Shown piece by piece: positions 55,819 to 64,000 of a stretch of 64,000 bases of DNA; within the stretch, counting starts at the first letter, position 1; the number at the start of each line of letters is the position of its first letter. The notes beneath the pieces are model-generated. The model had not been told where the DNA came from, ran no database searches, and saw only the letters and a program-made list of their open reading frames with translations. The position numbers and the translations under genes are program-made. The stretch comes from Streptococcaceae bacterium AF77-01CM03A (lineage in GTDB: Bacteria > Bacillota > Bacilli > Lactobacillales > Streptococcaceae), in the NCBI GenBank assembly GCA_027665725.1, contig JAQDDS010000004.1:68796-132795 (forward strand), read 5' to 3'.

Positions 55819-56730
55819 ATGAATGATCTAGGGGAAAAGGTAAGACTTCTTAGAGAGGAGAAAGGTCTTAGTCGTCCAGTTTTTTGTGGGGATGAGTCAG
55901 AGTTGTCCGTTCGTCAGTTGGTCCGCATCGAAAAAGGAGAATTTCGTCCTACGATAAAAACACTTGAATATATTGCGGATAGGCTAGGTATTCCATCGTA
56001 TGTCTTGATGCCAGACTATAAGGAATTACCCAAGCGTTACCAAGAATTAAAATACTTTCTTCTTCATCATCCTGACTATGGAGACAAAGAGTTACTGGAA
56101 CAGAAGGAAGAATATTTTGATGAGATTTTTGAATGTTTTTATGATGATTTGCCAAGTGATGAGAAAGTACTAGTGGATTGTCTTCAAGCTATAGATGAAG
56201 TGAGAGCGACTAGTAATTCCTTATACGGAAGCAGTGTGATTGAGGGCGGTCTTCAAGACTTACTATCCAGAGATGTATATAAAGTTGAGGACCTTTTGAA
56301 ATTGAGACTGTATTTCAACTGTCAGTTAATGGATGGTTTAAATGTGGGTGAGATAAAAGAATCTGAGCATGAAACCATTCTTTGTTTTCATGACAAACTA
56401 AGTTCTCAGGTTGATAAGATAGAGTTCGATTGTTTGGACTTGCTTAGAGATTCCTTGTTAGCTTCTTTAGCTTGTATAGAAATTATGGGACTGTTTCATT
56501 ATTTTAAGAGGGCAGTTGAAACGTTATATAAAATAGGACAGAAAACACGAGATTTTCAAAAACAACCGATTGTCTTGATGGTGGAGTGGAAATATTATAT
56601 TCAGACGGATTATGATACAGCCAAACAAAAGTATGAAGAAGCAAAAATGATGGCGAGAATGTTTGGCAATGAGAAGTTAATCGTTAGTTTAGATAATGAA
56701 TGGGCCGAGGACCTTGAAAGATATCGTTAA
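55819..56730 (+). CDS. RNPP (PlcR/TprA-like) transcriptional regulator, second copy
   Basis: 303 aa. An N-terminal helix-turn-helix (about 5-58, SVRQLVRIEKGEF) and a TPR-like helical C-terminus make it a paralogue of the regulator at 2347. MNDLGEKVRLLREEKGL resembles my recollection of pneumococcal TprA N-termini. It stands alone between terminators and precedes a MacB-type exporter, echoing the first copy, which also precedes an ABC cassette. No small peptide gene of Phr or SHP type is visible beside it. Confidence 0.85.
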   Translation: MNDLGEKVRLLREEKGLSRPVFCGDESELSVRQLVRIEKGEFRPTIKTLEYIADRLGIPSYVLMPDYKELPKRYQELKYFLLHHPDYGDKELLEQKEEYFDEIFECFYDDLPSDEKVLVDCLQAIDEVRATSNSLYGSSVIEGGLQDLLSRDVYKVEDLLKLRLYFNCQLMDGLNVGEIKESEHETILCFHDKLSSQVDKIEFDCLDLLRDSLLASLACIEIMGLFHYFKRAVETLYKIGQKTRDFQKQPIVLMVEWKYYIQTDYDTAKQKYEEAKMMARMFGNEKLIVSLDNEWAEDLERYR

Positions 56731-56742
56731 ATGGTTTATAGG

Positions 56743-56779
56743 AGTGACATTTCTGTCATTGGGGAAATGTCGCTTTTTT
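56743..56779 (+). terminator. Terminator after the second regulator
   Basis: GTGACATTTC pairs with GAAATGTCGC, followed by TTTTTTG. The stem lies shortly after the stop codon. Confidence 0.8.
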
Positions 56780-56850
56780 GTTACAATGAATTCGTAAAAA
56801 AGAGAGAGGAATTCTTTGATTCCTTTTGAATCTGATTGATAAATATAGTT

Positions 56851-56862
56851 TGTATCGATACA
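56851..56862. promoter_or_regulatory. 12-bp palindrome before the ABC exporter
   Basis: TGTATCGATACA is a perfect palindrome 32 bp ahead of the ATPase start, with no clear -10 downstream of it. It is a candidate operator, plausibly for the adjacent regulator. Confidence 0.45.
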
Positions 56863-56893
56863 CGATATCACAAGTGATTTAAAGGAGATGTCC

Positions 56894-57577
56894 ATGTCTA
56901 TTTTATCCATTAAAAATATTTCAAAATTTTACGCTTTGGACGGTAAAAATAGAGAACAAGCTTTAAGGAATATTAACTTGCAGATTGCAGAAGGGAAAAT
57001 CACTGCGATTTATGGTCCGTCAGGCTGTGGAAAAACTAGTCTACTGAATATCATCAGTGGCCTAGATAGAGAGTATGAGGGAATTTTAGCTTTTAAAGGA
57101 GAACCTCTCAGGGATTTATCGGAGATTGAATTAACTCAATTCCGTAAAGATAATATTGGATTTGTCTTTCAAAACTTCAATCTCATTCCTCACCAGTCTG
57201 TTCTGGATAATGTCAAGTTGCCTCTCTATGTCAAAGATTTATCGGATAAAGAAATGACAAGGATCGCTCAGGAGCAACTTCTTAGTCTAGGCATGGAACC
57301 TTTTATGGCTAAAAATGTCAAGCAACTTTCTGGGGGTCAAAAGCAACGTGTAGCGATTGCGCGTGCTCTGGTCAATCAACCGGATATGATTGTAGCTGAT
57401 GAACCAACTGGATCGCTCGATTCGCAATCTCAGGAGATGGTTTTGGAAGTGTTCAAAAGTTTGGCCAAATCTGGGAAAACAGTACTGATTGTGACTCATA
57501 ACCCAGAAGTAGCTGAATATGCAGATGTGATTATCAAAATGAAGGATGGTGAAGTCGTTGAAGAAGTCAAAAAATAA
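56894..57577 (+). CDS. ABC transporter ATP-binding protein (MacB/LolD type)
   Basis: About 227 aa. Walker A YGPSGCGKTS, signature LSGGQKQRVAIARAL and Walker B MIVADEPTGSLD are canonical. ATG 56894, 8 nt after AAGGAGAT, fits best; an ATG at 56888 is also open. It overlaps the permease gene by about 30 bp. MacB/LolD-type systems export peptides, antibiotics or act in envelope stress; substrate not known here. Confidence 0.9.
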   Translation: MSILSIKNISKFYALDGKNREQALRNINLQIAEGKITAIYGPSGCGKTSLLNIISGLDREYEGILAFKGEPLRDLSEIELTQFRKDNIGFVFQNFNLIPHQSVLDNVKLPLYVKDLSDKEMTRIAQEQLLSLGMEPFMAKNVKQLSGGQKQRVAIARALVNQPDMIVADEPTGSLDSQSQEMVLEVFKSLAKSGKTVLIVTHNPEVAEYADVIIKMKDGEVVEEVKK

Positions 57578-58847
57578 AGGATTATCCTTTAAAAATAAAT
57601 TCAAACTTTCTTTGAGTAACTTTATGGAAAGAAAGTGGCGAAACTTGTTGATTGCAGTAGCAACCTCGATCGGTTTTGTAGGCGTGTTGATTTCTTTTGG
57701 TCTAGGGAATGCCTTGATTTCGATGATTGATGAAAATACCAACGGAGGTAAGCTCCCTTCCCAAGTTCAGATTGCACTGAATTCAAGCGTTGCTGGAAGA
57801 GGTTTTCTAAACCAAGAAGATAAGAACTATATCACAGATACAATTGGGAAAGAAAATATTAAATATCTAGAGAGTCCCTTTGGTATGACCATGTCAAAGA
57901 TGAGTATAGACGGACACGAAGTGGATTTTAGCCAAGCCCTGCCTTCTTATGCTCAAGTTGTGAGTTTATATGAGGATACAAGTATCTCCGTTAGCAGTAA
58001 TGAGAAAGAAAAAGTATTGGCCGGACCTTTATACACTGATGCAAAAGAGCAGGGATTGACGATTCCGATGAGTTTACTGAAAAATTGGAATGAACAAACA
58101 GGGAAAAATCTTACAGCTAGTGATGTTATAGGCAAAAAAGTATTAGCAAGCATTGTAGAAAATGGTGCTGAAGGTAGCAAGACTTCTCAATTTCAAACTC
58201 ATATTGTACGTGTGATCAATGATGAAGATGACATGGAGGACAGTAACAGTTTTATGCCAGCCTATCAAATGGAAACGATTTTGAAAGAAGCTGGATTCAC
58301 AAAGACTGTATCTTATTTTATTTTGGAACTCAAAGACCCATCTCGTACGAAAACAGTAACAGAAGAATTGCAGAAAAATAAGAAGTATACAGTTCTTTCT
58401 CAACAGGCTGTTCTTGATATTGTGATTACCTTTATTCGTGTCATCCAGGGATTACTGATTGTGCTTTCTTCACAAGCGATTGTGGTGGCAGCAGTTATGA
58501 TAGGCATCATCATTTATATCAATATCATGCAACGTTCCAAGGAAATCGGTGTCATGAAGGCCGTTGGCTATCAAAATAGAGATGTGAAAGGAATTTTTAT
58601 CTACGAAGCTCTTTGGATTGTAGGAATCGCCTTGTTTATAGCTTTCATCATTGCTCAAGGGATAGGCAGTCTAGCGAATGTTATTGTTCACCATTTCTAT
58701 CCATCTATCTCTAAAGTTTTTGAATTGAATCTTCTCTCAATTTTTGGAACTCTAATTTTTGCTTTACTACTTGGGTATATTTCAGCCTACTTCCCAGCTC
58801 GTAAAATTAGCAAAATGGATCCAGTGGAATCCTTACGCTACGAGTAG
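57546..58847 (+). CDS. FtsX-like ABC transporter permease
   Basis: 433 aa. One N-terminal helix, a large extracellular MacB-PCD-like domain (about 60-280) and three C-terminal helices with the FtsX signature (MQRSKEIGVMKAVGYQNRDVKGIFIYEALWI). The start at 57546 (ATG) or 57549 (GTG) lies inside the ATPase gene, so the two are coupled. There is no separate MacA-like adaptor gene. Probably exports a peptide or gives self-protection. Confidence 0.88.
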   Translation: MVKSLKKSKNKGLSFKNKFKLSLSNFMERKWRNLLIAVATSIGFVGVLISFGLGNALISMIDENTNGGKLPSQVQIALNSSVAGRGFLNQEDKNYITDTIGKENIKYLESPFGMTMSKMSIDGHEVDFSQALPSYAQVVSLYEDTSISVSSNEKEKVLAGPLYTDAKEQGLTIPMSLLKNWNEQTGKNLTASDVIGKKVLASIVENGAEGSKTSQFQTHIVRVINDEDDMEDSNSFMPAYQMETILKEAGFTKTVSYFILELKDPSRTKTVTEELQKNKKYTVLSQQAVLDIVITFIRVIQGLLIVLSSQAIVVAAVMIGIIIYINIMQRSKEIGVMKAVGYQNRDVKGIFIYEALWIVGIALFIAFIIAQGIGSLANVIVHHFYPSISKVFELNLLSIFGTLIFALLLGYISAYFPARKISKMDPVESLRYE

Positions 58848-58909
58848 GGAAATAAAATACAGTTGCTTCCTATCAAAAAGAAATTGACATAGAAAATCAA
58901 GGTCAGCAC

Positions 58910-58938
58910 TTGCAATTAAGCTCAAATAGTTATATAAT
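58910..58938 (+). promoter_or_regulatory. Promoter of gapA
   Basis: TTGCAA, 17 nt and TATAAT, about 85 nt before the start. A TTGACA at 58884 has no matching -10. Confidence 0.75.
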
Positions 58939-59024
58939 AGGTTCGTTGAAAGGTGATTTGTAGTGATTCAAGTTACTCTTTTCACAATAAAAATTTCATG
59001 ATTTTCATAAGGAGGAAATCACTA

Positions 59025-60032
59025 ATGGTAGTTAAAGTTGGTATTAACGGTTTCGGACGTATCGGTCGTCTTGCTTTCCGCCGTATCCAAAACGTAGAAG
59101 GTGTTGAAGTTACTCGCATCAACGACCTTACAGATCCAGTTATGCTTGCACACTTGTTGAAATACGACACAACTCAAGGTCGTTTCGATGGTACTGTAGA
59201 AGTTAAAGAAGGTGGATTCGAAGTTAACGGTAAATTCGTTAAAGTTTCTGCTGAACGTGATCCAGAACAAATCGACTGGGCTACTGACGGTGTAGAAATC
59301 GTTCTTGAAGCAACTGGTTTCTTTGCTAAGAAAGATGCAGCTGAAAAACACCTTAAAGGTGGAGCTAAGAAAGTTGTTATCACTGCTCCTGGTGGAAACG
59401 ACGTTAAAACAGTTGTATTTAACACTAACCACGATGTTCTTGATGGAACTGAAACAGTTATTTCAGGTGCTTCATGTACTACAAACTGCTTGGCTCCAAT
59501 GGCTAAAGCTCTTCAAGATAACTTCGGTGTTGTAGAAGGATTGATGACTACTATCCACGCTTACACTGGTGACCAAATGATCCTTGACGGACCACACCGT
59601 GGTGGTGACCTTCGTCGTGCTCGCGCTGGTGCTGCAAACATCGTTCCTAACTCAACTGGTGCTGCTAAAGCTATCGGTCTTGTAATCCCAGAATTGAACG
59701 GTAAACTTGACGGATCTGCACAACGCGTTCCAACTCCAACTGGATCAGTTACTGAATTGGTAGCTGTTCTTGAAAAGAACGTTACTGTTGATGAAGTGAA
59801 CGCAGCTATGAAAGCAGCTTCAAACGAATCATACGGTTACACAGAAGATCCAATCGTATCTTCAGATATCGTAGGTATGTCATACGGTTCATTGTTTGAC
59901 GCAACTCAAACTAAAGTTCTTGACGTTGACGGTAAACAATTGGTTAAAGTTGTATCATGGTACGACAACGAAATGTCTTACACTGCACAACTTGTACGTA
60001 CTCTTGAATACTTCGCAAAAATTGCTAAATAA
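59025..60032 (+). CDS. gapA: Glyceraldehyde-3-phosphate dehydrogenase
   Basis: 335 aa. NAD-binding [17 protein letters not shown] at the N-terminus and the catalytic cysteine (about 151) in [13 protein letters not shown] are intact. Central glycolytic enzyme, also found on the surface of streptococci. ATG 59025 behind AAGGAGG; a 24-codon upstream extension is leader. Strong codon bias fits very high expression. Confidence 0.98.
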   Translation: MVVKVGINGFGRIGRLAFRRIQNVEGVEVTRINDLTDPVMLAHLLKYDTTQGRFDGTVEVKEGGFEVNGKFVKVSAERDPEQIDWATDGVEIVLEATGFFAKKDAAEKHLKGGAKKVVITAPGGNDVKTVVFNTNHDVLDGTETVISGASCTTNCLAPMAKALQDNFGVVEGLMTTIHAYTGDQMILDGPHRGGDLRRARAGAANIVPNSTGAAKAIGLVIPELNGKLDGSAQRVPTPTGSVTELVAVLEKNVTVDEVNAAMKAASNESYGYTEDPIVSSDIVGMSYGSLFDATQTKVLDVDGKQLVKVVSWYDNEMSYTAQLVRTLEYFAKIAK

Positions 60033-60043
60033 TTTCTGAGTCG

Positions 60044-60073
60044 AAAAAGCAAGACCAATCGGTCTTGCTTTTT
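60044..60073 (+). terminator. Terminator after gapA
   Basis: AAAAAGCAAGACC, AATC, GGTCTTGCTTTTT: a perfect stem that could act in both directions. Confidence 0.92.
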
Positions 60074-60098
60074 GTATCTATAAAAATGGATGATTTTA

Positions 60099-60974
60099 TC
60101 ATCCATTTTGTTTTAATTCTCTTTCAAATGTATCTGAGAGTGCAGTAAAGCTTAATTGTTTTAAAGTCAGAGGGTGGATGAAGGATAGTTTAAATGCGTG
60201 AAGCATTAGTCTCTTGTTTTTTGAGTGTGGGTTGTAGAGAGGGTCTCCGAGGATTGGATGTCCGTGGTGAGATAGGTGAACTCGGATCTGATGGGTTCGT
60301 CCAGTTTTTAATTTGCAACGAACGAGACTAGTTTTGTTTTGAAATTGTTTTAACCGAGTTACGTGGGTTTCGGCGTATTGACCGTTTTTTTGATCCACAA
60401 CTCTTTTTCTACGATCGTGGCGATTGCGACCGATTTTATCACGGAAAATCAAGTCCTTAGCCTCTAATCTTCCATCAACCAGAGCCCAGTATTCTCGAGA
60501 AATCTCTTTCTTTTCTAATAAGCGATTAAGGATAGGAAGAATGAATGGATTCTTAGCAAACAATATGAGACCACTTGTTTCCATATCTAGTCTATGAACA
60601 ACATAGCAGGTTTGGCCGGCATAGGCACTGACATGATTGAGAAGAGCTATCTCGTCTGGCTGGTTTCCATGTGTCTTCATACCCTCAGGTTTATTGACGA
60701 TAATTAAATGTTGGTCTTGATAGACTTCTTCGACAAGTTTGGGATTTCCCCATAGAATTTTTTTTGTAGGATAATCTTCCTCGTCGAAAATCAATTGGCA
60801 CTCATCTCCAGCCTTGACCGTTTGATGCCAGTGGACTTCTTCTTGATTAATGAGGATGTGTTTCTTGATTCTCAAAAAGTGCCTTATTTTTCTAGGTATT
60901 AACAGCTGTTCTTCTAGAAAATGTTTGACAGTCATTTCGGGTAGAGAGTTGGGGATCGTAAAGGTAAATTTCAT
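60099..60974 (-). CDS. RluD-family pseudouridine synthase
   Basis: 291 aa. An S4-like N-terminal region (FLEEQLLIPRKIRHFLRIKKH) and the catalytic motif HRLDMETSGLILFAK with the conserved Asp, then RKRVVDQ and GRTHQIRVHLSHHGHPILGDPLY. It modifies rRNA or tRNA uridines; the exact site cannot be told. ATG 60974 is preferred; the frame extends 67 codons further into the divergent pbp2A gene and is not conserved-looking there. Confidence 0.92.
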   Translation of the reverse strand: MKFTFTIPNSLPEMTVKHFLEEQLLIPRKIRHFLRIKKHILINQEEVHWHQTVKAGDECQLIFDEEDYPTKKILWGNPKLVEEVYQDQHLIIVNKPEGMKTHGNQPDEIALLNHVSAYAGQTCYVVHRLDMETSGLILFAKNPFILPILNRLLEKKEISREYWALVDGRLEAKDLIFRDKIGRNRHDRRKRVVDQKNGQYAETHVTRLKQFQNKTSLVRCKLKTGRTHQIRVHLSHHGHPILGDPLYNPHSKNKRLMLHAFKLSFIHPLTLKQLSFTALSDTFERELKQNG

Positions 60975-61027
60975 ACTGATATTGTAACAAAAATCAATTT
61001 TTTTGGACAGGGGAACTAGCAAAATTC

Positions 61028-61056
61028 TTGTCTTCCTATGGGGAAGATGATAAAAT
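61028..61056 (+). promoter_or_regulatory. Promoter of pbp2A, close to the start codon
   Basis: TTGTCT, 17 nt and TAAAAT preceded by TGA. The -10 ends only 6 nt before the pbp2A ATG, so transcription would begin at or within a base or two of the start codon. Confidence 0.55.
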
Positions 61057-61062
61057 ATACGC

Positions 61063-63288
61063 ATGAAATTAGATACCTTATTTGAAAAATTTCTTTCCTT
61101 ATTTAAGAAAGAAGAATCTGAAATTGAAGAAACAGAAATGAATGAAGTCGAACAAGAAGAAAATGTGTCGAGCAACTTACGCCGTTCAAGAGCAGGGCGA
61201 AAGAAATCTGGGGCAGTTGGTCCTATTCGAAAATTTTGGCGTCGCTACCATTTGACAAAAATCTTTTTGATTCTTGGGCTCAGTGCTAGCTTGTTTGTTG
61301 GAGTCTATTTGTTTGCTCTAGCAAAATCGACAAATGTTACCGACTTACAAAACGCTTTAAAAACTCGCACTCTGATTTTTGACAGAGAGGAAAAAGAAGC
61401 AGGCGCCCTGTCAGGTCAAAAAGGCACCTATGTCGAACTTTCGGACATCAGTGAAGATTTACAAAATGCTGTCATTGCTACCGAGGATAGAAGTTTCTAT
61501 AAGAACGATGGTATTAACTATGCTCGTTTTTTCCTAGCGATAGTGACGGCTGGACGCTCAGGTGGTGGTTCTACAATTACTCAGCAGTTGGCGAAAAATG
61601 CCTATCTTTCTCAGGACCAAACTGTTCAGAGAAAGGCAAAAGAATTCTTTCTAGCTTTAGAGCTGACTAAAAAGTATAGCAAGAAAGAGATTCTGGCTAT
61701 GTACTTGAACAATGCCTACTTCGGAAATGGGGTTTGGGGTGTTGAAGATGCAAGTAAAAAATACTTTGGGGTTTCAGCTTCTCAACTGACGCTTGATGAA
61801 GCTGCAACTTTAGCCGGAATGCTCAAAGGGCCAGAATTGTATAACCCTTTGAATTCTATTGAAGATTCTACTGATCGTAGAGACACCGTCCTACAAAACA
61901 TGGTCGCTGCTGGTTATATTGATAAGGACAAAGAAGCGGAAGCTTCGGGTGTTGATATGGCCTCTCAACTGCAAGATGCTTATGAAGGTAAAGTTTCAGA
62001 CTACCGATATCCATCCTATTTTGATGCTGTTGTTAATGAAGCAATTGAAAAGTATAATTTAACTGAAGAAGAAATTGTGAACAACGGCTATCGTATATAT
62101 ACGGAATTAGATCAGAATTACCAGGCTAATATGCAGGTCATTTATGAAAACACAGATCTCTTTCCAACCGCAGAAGATGGAACTCATGCTGAGTCAGGCA
62201 GTGTTGCTCTAGAGCCGAAAACAGGAGGAGTTCGAGGAGTTGTTGGTCGTGTAGCAGGAGATGATAAAGCTGGTTTCCGAAACTTCAACTATGCGACTCA
62301 ATCAAAAAGAAGCCCAGGTTCAACTATTAAGCCCTTAGTTGTCTATACCCCAGCAGTCGAAGCTGGTTGGGCTCTAAATAAAGAGTTGGATAATCATACT
62401 ATGGAGTATGGTGATTACAAGGTAGATAACTATGCAGGAATCAAAACGTCTCCTGAAGTTCCAATGTACCAAGCTTTAGCTGAGTCCCTAAACCTCCCTG
62501 CCGTAGCAACAGTTAAACAACTTGGCATCGACAAGGCATTTGAATCAGGTGAAAGATTTGGACTTGATTTAACGAATGTGGATCGTGTGTTGGGTGTGGC
62601 CCTAGGTGGTGGTGTGGAAACTAGTCCACTACAAATGGCACAAGCTTATGCAGCATTTGCAAATGAAGGTTTGATGCCTGAAGCGCATTTTATTACACGT
62701 ATTGAAAATGCAAGTGGTCAAGTCATTGCTACACATAAGAATTCTCAAAAACGAGTGATAGACAAGTCAGTAGCGGATAAAATGACTAGCATGATGTTAG
62801 GGACCTTCACAAATGGTACAGGAATCAGTTCATCCCCAGATGATTATGTTATGGCTGGGAAAACAGGTACAACAGAAGCAGCCTTTAATCCAGTGTATAC
62901 AAGTGACCAGTGGGTTATTGGTTATACACCTGATGTGGTGATCAGTCACTGGCTCGGTTTCCCGACAACCGATGAAAATCATTATCTAGCAGGTTCAACA
63001 TCAAATGGTGCCGCTCATATTTTTAGAAGTATGGCAGAAACAATTCTTCCTTATACACCAGGAAGTACATTTACAGTTGAAAATGCCTATAAGATAAATG
63101 GAATTGCTCCTGAAAATGTTACGAATCAGTCTACTGACAATGCTAGAGGGCAGTCAAATAACTCTATAAGTGATATTCAAAGTCGAGCCCAGAACCTTAT
63201 TGATGAAGCAGAAAAAGCTATTTCAGATGCAAAAATTAAAGAAAAGGCAAAAACCGTCTGGGATACAATTGTAGATTTGTTCCAATAA
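61063..63288 (+). CDS. pbp2A: Class A penicillin-binding protein 2a
   Basis: 741 aa. Cytoplasmic tail, one membrane helix (IFLILGLSASLFVGVYLFAL), a GT51 transglycosylase domain with Glu141 in ATEDRSFY, and a transpeptidase domain with Ser420 in STIK, SLN and KTGT at 600. It polymerises and cross-links peptidoglycan. MKLDTLFEKFLSLFKKE matches the pneumococcal start. No Shine-Dalgarno sequence precedes it. The motifs read as sensitive-type; resistance mutations cannot be judged without a reference. Confidence 0.96.
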   Translation: MKLDTLFEKFLSLFKKEESEIEETEMNEVEQEENVSSNLRRSRAGRKKSGAVGPIRKFWRRYHLTKIFLILGLSASLFVGVYLFALAKSTNVTDLQNALKTRTLIFDREEKEAGALSGQKGTYVELSDISEDLQNAVIATEDRSFYKNDGINYARFFLAIVTAGRSGGGSTITQQLAKNAYLSQDQTVQRKAKEFFLALELTKKYSKKEILAMYLNNAYFGNGVWGVEDASKKYFGVSASQLTLDEAATLAGMLKGPELYNPLNSIEDSTDRRDTVLQNMVAAGYIDKDKEAEASGVDMASQLQDAYEGKVSDYRYPSYFDAVVNEAIEKYNLTEEEIVNNGYRIYTELDQNYQANMQVIYENTDLFPTAEDGTHAESGSVALEPKTGGVRGVVGRVAGDDKAGFRNFNYATQSKRSPGSTIKPLVVYTPAVEAGWALNKELDNHTMEYGDYKVDNYAGIKTSPEVPMYQALAESLNLPAVATVKQLGIDKAFESGERFGLDLTNVDRVLGVALGGGVETSPLQMAQAYAAFANEGLMPEAHFITRIENASGQVIATHKNSQKRVIDKSVADKMTSMMLGTFTNGTGISSSPDDYVMAGKTGTTEAAFNPVYTSDQWVIGYTPDVVISHWLGFPTTDENHYLAGSTSNGAAHIFRSMAETILPYTPGSTFTVENAYKINGIAPENVTNQSTDNARGQSNNSISDIQSRAQNLIDEAEKAISDAKIKEKAKTVWDTIVDLFQ

Positions 63289-63294
63289 ATTTTT

Positions 63295-63326
63295 AAAAGA
63301 CAAGAGCATAACTCTTGTCTTTTTTA
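63295..63326 (+). terminator. Terminator after pbp2A
   Basis: AAAAGACAAGAG, CATAA, CTCTTGTCTTTT and more Ts. Confidence 0.92.
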
Positions 63327-63437
63327 TATCCTAAAAAGTCCCAAAAAACTTCCCAATGAAATATTAAACATTCAAAAAAAATAATCAGGTAAGATAAGTA
63401 ACAAAATAGAAGTAATGTCATAATTCGTCTCAACCTC

Positions 63438-63446
63438 TGTTATACT
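63438..63446 (+). promoter_or_regulatory. Extended -10 of comX
   Basis: TGTTATACT lies 24 nt before the comX start. No -35 is present. comX in the pneumococcus is switched on by ComE; I could not make out a clean ComE direct repeat in the AT-rich sequence upstream. Confidence 0.5.
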
Positions 63447-63469
63447 AATGGCAGAAAAGGAGAATAATT

Positions 63470-63949
63470 ATGTTAGACATGAATTACCAAGAAGTGAAAG
63501 CTATTGTGCATAAATGTAGAAAAGAATACTACCTTCATTTATGGGAAAAAGAAGATTGGGATCAAGAGGGAATGATTTGCCTACATGAATTATTAGAAAA
63601 TTATCCTAGTTTTAAGGAAAACAAGAATAAGGAATTTTATACCTACTTCAAAACGAAGTTTCGAAATCGAATTTTGGATGCAGTTAGGAAACAAGAAAGT
63701 TATAAAAGAAGATTGGATCGACAAGCTTATGAAGAAGTGAGCGAAATTAGCCATCGATTAGGAGAAGGGGGGCTGTTGATAGATGAGTCTTACGCATTAC
63801 AAGAAGTGCTTAAAGAGTATCGAGCAGGATTAGGAAAAGAAAGATTGGAGTTATTTGAACGATTGTTAGCTGATGAGCGATTCAAAGGAAGAAAAGCAAT
63901 GTTAAAAGAACTAAAGCATGTGCTAAGAGATTTTTCTCCAAAAAGATAA
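63470..63949 (+). CDS. comX: Competence sigma factor ComX (SigX)
   Basis: 159 aa. VKAIVHKCRKEYYLHLWEKEDWDQEGMICLHELL closely matches pneumococcal ComX, as do YFKTKFRNRILDAVRKQES and EEVSEISHRLGEGGL. It directs RNA polymerase to combox promoters of DNA-uptake and recombination genes. Ribosome site AAAGGAG. It follows pbp2A directly; in pneumococcus I recall rpmG, secE and nusG between them. A TTGACA-TATAAT promoter for the next, unseen transcript follows. Confidence 0.95.
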   Translation: MLDMNYQEVKAIVHKCRKEYYLHLWEKEDWDQEGMICLHELLENYPSFKENKNKEFYTYFKTKFRNRILDAVRKQESYKRRLDRQAYEEVSEISHRLGEGGLLIDESYALQEVLKEYRAGLGKERLELFERLLADERFKGRKAMLKELKHVLRDFSPKR

Positions 63950-63967
63950 AAAAATAAACGCAATATC

Positions 63968-63995
63968 TTGACAAGGCAAAAAAAGTCGGTATAAT
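63968..63995 (+). promoter_or_regulatory. Strong consensus promoter at the right edge
   Basis: TTGACA, 16 nt and TATAAT, both perfect. Its target lies outside the window. In streptococci comX copies adjoin rRNA operons, so an rRNA or tRNA promoter is plausible. Confidence 0.75.
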
Positions 63996-64000
63996 AGAAA

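Noticed and set aside
60975..61175. 67-codon N-terminal extension of the pseudouridine synthase
   Set aside because: It covers the divergent intergenic promoter and the start of pbp2A and is of low complexity; ATG 60974 begins the conserved protein.
63360..63440. ComE binding repeat upstream of comX
   Set aside because: Only loose matches such as ACATTCA and CAGGTA; spacing and sequence are not convincing.

Overview
The window looks like a chromosome segment of a mitis-group Streptococcus (S. mitis, S. oralis or S. infantis type). It is AT-rich, has strong AGGAGG ribosome sites and extended -10 (TGnTATAAT) promoters, and carries streptococcal signatures: ComX, a CiaR-driven csRNA, PBP2a, an NrdD/NrdG pair, and ribosomal proteins close to those of S. 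pneumoniae. From memory, gene order matches separate pneumococcal blocks (trhO to sda; mnmA-nudix-mnmG; nrdD to the S10/spc/alpha operons; rnpA-yidC-jag; tkt to adhE; gapA and pbp2A). They are joined differently here, so the strain is a relative of the pneumococcus rather than S. pneumoniae itself.

Layout. 0-6 kb: trhO, a DUF4299-like gene, an RNPP/PlcR-like regulator, then an ABC transporter cassette ending in a broken C39 peptidase fragment. 6-10 kb (minus strand): a PadR-DUF1700-DUF4097-membrane protein operon and an MFS transporter. 10-14.5 kb: a GT2 glycosyltransferase, a CapD-like sugar dehydratase and two tandem DUF805 proteins. 14.5-19.1 kb: HAD phosphatase and serine dehydratase on the minus strand, a secreted LysM protein, then accessory DNA with a truncated regulator, an inverted repeat and an envelope protein. 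19.3-23.3 kb: mnmA-nudix-mnmG behind a long hairpin-rich leader. 23.3-29.3 kb: a small ORF behind a combox-like site, a polytopic membrane protein and the anaerobic ribonucleotide reductase operon behind NrdR-like boxes. 29.4-44.5 kb: the S10-spc-alpha ribosomal supercluster with secY, adk, infA and rpoA. 44.5-49.3 kb: an ACT protein, a UPF0210 protein, a csRNA, rnpA-yidC-jag and an unknown gene. 49.4-64 kb: tkt, yajC, LMW-PTP, a MORN protein, adhE, a second PlcR-like regulator with a MacB-type ABC exporter, gapA, an RluD-type pseudouridine synthase, pbp2A, comX and a strong promoter at the right edge.

How it fits together. Most of the window is housekeeping: translation, tRNA wobble-uridine modification (TrhO, MnmA, MnmG), protein insertion (SecY, YidC, YajC), central metabolism (Tkt, GapA, AdhE, serine dehydratase) and cell wall growth (PBP2a, Jag/EloR, LysM protein). 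Competence runs through it: comX, a combox-like site in front of a 44-codon gene, and a csRNA of the family that in S. pneumoniae restrains competence.

The least explained material is small or noncoding: two about 105-nt structured elements with compensatory stem changes flanking rpsH, a 59-aa ORF inside the spc operon, two tiny cistrons overlapping downstream starts through ATGA (before adk and before an ABC ATPase), a hairpin system between rplQ and its terminator, a possibly leaderless pbp2A transcript, and the hairpin-rich mnmA leader. All assignments come from reading the sequence; no database search was run.
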